Part shown: positions 61,159 through 64,000 of the stretch, one piece after another | Position numbering within the stretch: position 1 is the stretch's first letter | Layout: each line of letters starts with the position of its first letter | From: Pseudomonas asplenii | GTDB taxonomy: Bacteria; Pseudomonadota; Gammaproteobacteria; Pseudomonadales; Pseudomonadaceae | DNA length: 64,000 nt | Assembly (NCBI RefSeq): GCF_001293465.1 | Contig: NZ_JSYZ01000027.1 | Location: 28,106-92,105 of the forward strand | Direction of reading: 5' to 3' | Translations under genes and position numbers: made by a program | The notes under the pieces: model-generated | Seen by the model: only the letters and a program-made list of their open reading frames with translations | The model's database searches: none | Told to the model about the DNA's origin: nothing

Positions 61159-62946
61159 CTAGAAGGCGAAGTGCTCCTCGCTCATGACCATCAGGCACGG
61201 GGCGCCGCCGAGCAGCGCCTCCCGATGGGCACCGGCGCGCGGCAGCAGCCGTCGCCAGTAGAACTCCGCCGCCTGCAGCTTGGCCTGGTAGAACGCCCGG
61301 TCATCCGTGCCACGGTCAAGCGCCGCGGCGGCACACACCGCCGCCCGCAACCACAACGCCGCCAACAGCACGTAGCCAGAATAGGCGAGGAAATCCACCG
61401 ACACCGCGCCGATCTCCTGGGGATCGGCCCGGCAGACATCCAGCACGTGCTGGCTGAGGGAACGCCACTGTTCCAGGCGCTGGCCCACCACCCGGGCCAT
61501 CTCGTCCAGGGCGGGATCGCTGCAGGCAGCCACCTCATCGAGCAGTTCCCGGATCAGTTGCCGCACCTGCTCGCCACCGTCGGCCAGCACCTTGCGGCGA
61601 ATCAGATCCAGCGCCTGGATACCGTTGGTGCCCTCGTACAGCTGGGTGATGCGGCTGTCGCGCATCAACTGCTCCATGCCCCACTCACGGATATAGCCGT
61701 GCCCGCCATGGACCTGCACCGCCAGGCTGGAAACCTCCTGGCCGACGTCGGTGAGAAAGGCCTTGACGATGGGGATCAGCAACGCGGCCCGGCGGCCGGC
61801 GGCGGCGCGGGCCTGTGGGTCCGGGTCGCCGTGCTCCAGGTCGAGCTCGCGGGCCACGCACGCCGCCAGCAGGCGGCAGCCTTCGACCAGGGTCTTCTGG
61901 GTCAGCAGCATGCGGCGCACATCGGGGTGGCTGATGATCGGGTCGGCGGCGCGCCCGGGCGCCACCGGCCCGGCCAGGCTGCGCGACTGCAGGCGCTCGC
62001 GGGCATAGGCCAGCGCCCCCTGGAACGCCGCCTCGGCGATGCCCAGGCCCTGCAGGCCGACCTGAAAGCGCGCATCGTTCATCATGGTGAACATGCACGC
62101 CAACCCCTGGTTGGCCTCGCCCACCAGCCAGCCGCGGGCGCCGTCGAAGTTCATCACACAGGTGGCAGCACCGCGGATGCCCATCTTGTGCTCCAGGGCG
62201 CCGCACTCGACGGCATTGCGTCGCCCCACGCCGCCGTCCGCACCCGGCTCGAACTTCGGCACCAGGAACAGGCTGATGCCCCGCACACCGACCGGTGCCT
62301 CCGGCAAGCGGGCCAGCACCAGATGCACGATGTTCTCGCTCAGGTCCTGGTCGCCACCGCTGATGAAGATCTTGCTGCCGCTGATGCGGTAGCTGCCATC
62401 CGCTTCCGGTTGGGCCCGTGTGCGCAGCAGCGCCAGGTCGGTACCGGCCTGCGGTTCGGTCAGGCACATGGTGCCCGTCCACTCGCCGCTGACCAGCTTG
62501 CCCAGGTAATCGCGCTTGAGCGCCTCGCTGCCGTGGCGATGCAGGGCCAGCACGGCGCTCTCGGTGAGCCCGGAGTAGATGCGAAACGACAGCGAGGCGC
62601 CCATCAGCATTTCATGGAAACTGGCCGAGACCAGCTGCGGCAGGCCCTGCCCCTCGTACTCGAGCGGGCCGGTCATGGCGGCCCAACCCTGTTCGACGTA
62701 TTGCCGATAGGCCTGGGCAAAGCCCTCCGGGGTCAGTACCCGGCCCTGCTCCAGACGACAGCCCTGCTCGTCGCCCTGGCGGTTGAGCGGTGCCACCACC
62801 TCGCTGGCGAACCGTGCGCCCTGCTCGAGGATGCCATCGATCGTCTCGCCGTCCAGGCCATTGCCAAGGCGGCGGCAGTGCGCCACCCCATCGAAGACCT
62901 CATGGAGCACGAAACGCATGTCACGCAAGGGTGCCCGATAGTTCAT
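61159..62946 (-). CDS. Acyl-CoA dehydrogenase (DmdC-like, long form)
   Basis: Acyl-CoA dehydrogenase of 595 residues, the long form with a C-terminal extra domain as in 3-methylmercaptopropionyl-CoA dehydrogenase DmdC and related proteins. Flavin-binding segments: MCLTEPQAGTDLALLRTRA and SKIFISGGDQDLSENIVHLV; YEGTNGIQALDLIRRKVL near residue 435 is the family's FAD/active-site loop. N-terminus MNYRAPLRDMRFVLHEVF is typical of this form. Its ATG overlaps the stop of a 43-residue ORF. Confidence 0.93.
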   Translation of the reverse strand: MNYRAPLRDMRFVLHEVFDGVAHCRRLGNGLDGETIDGILEQGARFASEVVAPLNRQGDEQGCRLEQGRVLTPEGFAQAYRQYVEQGWAAMTGPLEYEGQGLPQLVSASFHEMLMGASLSFRIYSGLTESAVLALHRHGSEALKRDYLGKLVSGEWTGTMCLTEPQAGTDLALLRTRAQPEADGSYRISGSKIFISGGDQDLSENIVHLVLARLPEAPVGVRGISLFLVPKFEPGADGGVGRRNAVECGALEHKMGIRGAATCVMNFDGARGWLVGEANQGLACMFTMMNDARFQVGLQGLGIAEAAFQGALAYARERLQSRSLAGPVAPGRAADPIISHPDVRRMLLTQKTLVEGCRLLAACVARELDLEHGDPDPQARAAAGRRAALLIPIVKAFLTDVGQEVSSLAVQVHGGHGYIREWGMEQLMRDSRITQLYEGTNGIQALDLIRRKVLADGGEQVRQLIRELLDEVAACSDPALDEMARVVGQRLEQWRSLSQHVLDVCRADPQEIGAVSVDFLAYSGYVLLAALWLRAAVCAAAALDRGTDDRAFYQAKLQAAEFYWRRLLPRAGAHREALLGGAPCLMVMSEEHFAF

Positions 62947-63074
62947 GCCCGGCCCTCCCGCACATCGGCCAGCCGCGCCAGGATCAACCCCAGGTCCTGC
63001 GCGGTGTCGAGCACGGCGGGCGAAGTCGCGGCGCCGATAACGGCGGTTTGCTGAACGTGGTAGGGGTGGCTCAC
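62943..63074 (-). CDS. Tiny ORF (43 aa) coupled to acyl-CoA dehydrogenase
   Basis: A GTG-started frame (63074) reading VQQTAVIGAATSPAVLDTAQ and ending ILARLADVREGRA, whose TGA overlaps the dehydrogenase ATG. GGAG nine bases upstream and the ATGA overlap support translation. QQTAVIGA recalls the start of 3-hydroxyacyl-CoA dehydrogenases (Rossmann strand), so it could be a leftover of such a gene after an internal deletion, or a small leader peptide. No firm function. Confidence 0.45.
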   Translation of the reverse strand: MSHPYHVQQTAVIGAATSPAVLDTAQDLGLILARLADVREGRA

Positions 63075-63174
63075 TCGCGGCGCTCCTGAATCGATGATCG
63101 AAGGGATTGCCGCAACCCTAGTCAGAGCCCTAGTATTTTTGAAATTTTAATTTTGCATCCCATGTATTCCAGCC

Positions 63175-64000
63175 ATGAATATATCGACCTTCGATCTCAA
63201 TCTGCTGCGGGTGCTGGACATGCTCCTGCGCGAACAGAACGTGTCGCGGGCCGCCGAGCGCCTGGCCCTGACCCAGCCGACCGTGAGCAACGCCCTGGCC
63301 CGCCTGCGCGACCTGCTGGGTGATCCGCTGCTGGTACGGGTTGGCCGGCACATGCGCCCCACGCCTCGCGCCCTGGCGCTGGAAGGGCCGATCCGCGCCG
63401 CGCTGCAACAGATCGAACAGACCCTGGGCAGCGACAACAGCTTCGATCCCGGCCGCAGCCACCGCCAGTTGCGCATCGCCCTGACCGACTACGCCGAACA
63501 GCTGTGCATGTCCGGGCTGCTCGCCACCTTGCAGACCCAGGCGCCGCACCTGCGGGTCGATGTGGTGCACCTGGCACCGAGCCTGCCGGTGGAAGCCCTC
63601 GACCGGGGCGAGCTGGACCTGGTGCTCGGCCGCTTCGATGAGTCTCCCGCGCGCTTCGAACGCCGCCACTGGCGCAGCGAAACCCTGCGTATCGCGGTAC
63701 GTCGCGACCATCCGGTGGTGAACGCAACGCTCGACCTGGCCACCTTTCTCGGCCTGCGCCACCTCTGGGTGCATGGCGGCCAGACCCGCGGCATGGTCGA
63801 CCAATGGCTGGCGGAACAGGGCCTGTCGCGGCGTATCGTCTACACCACGCCCAACTACCTGCAGGCCGCGCACCTGGCGGCGGAATCGGACCTGTGCGTG
63901 GTCCTGCCGACCGCGCTGGCCACGCACTTCGCGCAACTGCTGCCGCTGCAACTGTTCGAACTGCCGTTCGCGCTGGAGCCGTTCCAGCTGGAACTGGTCT
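63175..64000 (+). CDS. LysR family regulator (3' end outside window)
   Basis: LysR-type regulator, 275 residues visible and still open at the window end. The helix-turn-helix is NVSRAAERLALTQPTVSNAL (about residues 23-42), followed by LGDPLLVRVGRHMRPTPRAL, typical of the NodD-like branch. It is divergent from the 43-residue ORF/acyl-CoA dehydrogenase/alcohol dehydrogenase genes across an AT-rich 100-base spacer and is the likely regulator of them. Confidence 0.93.
   Translation, partial: MNISTFDLNLLRVLDMLLREQNVSRAAERLALTQPTVSNALARLRDLLGDPLLVRVGRHMRPTPRALALEGPIRAALQQIEQTLGSDNSFDPGRSHRQLRIALTDYAEQLCMSGLLATLQTQAPHLRVDVVHLAPSLPVEALDRGELDLVLGRFDESPARFERRHWRSETLRIAVRRDHPVVNATLDLATFLGLRHLWVHGGQTRGMVDQWLAEQGLSRRIVYTTPNYLQAAHLAAESDLCVVLPTALATHFAQLLPLQLFELPFALEPFQLELV

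Noticed and set aside
61171..63054. Plus-strand open frame of 627 codons over the acyl-CoA dehydrogenase
   Set aside because: Antisense shadow with His/Gln-rich, low-complexity translation.
1..64000. tRNA, rRNA, IS elements, REP-type repeats, integrases
   Set aside because: Looked for while reading both strands and none could be supported; a covariance-model or IS search could still find something I missed.

Overview
The window is high-GC chromosomal DNA that reads as a fluorescent-group Pseudomonas: dense, intron-free genes, strong codon bias, and families typical of that genus (GlxA regulators, MocR regulators, pirin, a TonB siderophore receptor, a DUF3077/DUF6124-like protein). This assignment is inference from gene content and protein style; no rRNA or marker gene is present. 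I saw no tRNA, rRNA, CRISPR array, IS element or prophage. Two stretches are clearly AT-richer than the rest (about 31.7-32.7 kb and 40.4-42.4 kb) and look accessory.

Layout. 0-5 kb: a minus-strand catabolic set (DoxX, YtcJ-type amidohydrolase, YcaC-type hydrolase) with a LysR and a small AraC regulator. 5-9.3 kb: two convergent winged-helix/ATPase regulators that are paralogues. 9.5-14.1 kb: GlxA regulator, pirin, CynX-type MFS exporter, EamA exporter. 14.1-22.1 kb: the most unusual region, a tightly packed minus-strand operon of thermostable-hemolysin-family protein, AMP-dependent ligase, Fe/2-oxoglutarate oxygenase, two class III aminotransferases (one lacking its catalytic residues) and an amidase, with a divergent LysR regulator. 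22.7-30 kb: an 11-residue-repeat coiled-coil membrane protein, a diguanylate cyclase, a MocR regulator facing a thioesterase, an exported alpha/beta hydrolase, and an orphan FabF-like synthase facing an HxlR regulator.

30.1-33.1 kb: queC, a VUT-family (queuosine precursor) transporter and an XRE regulator, then a DUF3077-like small protein. 33.2-40.4 kb: a MurR/RpiR regulator, a VanX/DdpX D-Ala-D-Ala dipeptidase and a five-gene dipeptide ABC transporter, i.e. a Ddp-type operon. 40.5-42.4 kb: a YafO-family toxin with an unfamiliar partner, a BON protein and the wreck of a HigBA-type module that still has its operator. 42.5-48 kb: a DJ-1/PfpI lipoprotein facing a GlxA regulator, SotB, two tiny ORFs and NhaA.

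48.2-52 kb: an ECF sigma factor and its DUF1109-type anti-sigma face a bufferin (copper-binding RiPP) operon bufA-bufB-bufC-doxX; both units carry the same TGTAACC-N16-CGAA promoter. 52-56.4 kb: a flavin/2Fe-2S reductase, a CrtI-like oxidoreductase, a TetR regulator with two matching operators, and a fumarylacetoacetase-family protein. 56.6-64 kb: a Fur-controlled TonB receptor, a DUF2857 protein with a small partner, an iron-type alcohol dehydrogenase, an acyl-CoA dehydrogenase with a tiny upstream ORF, and a LysR gene cut by the window end.
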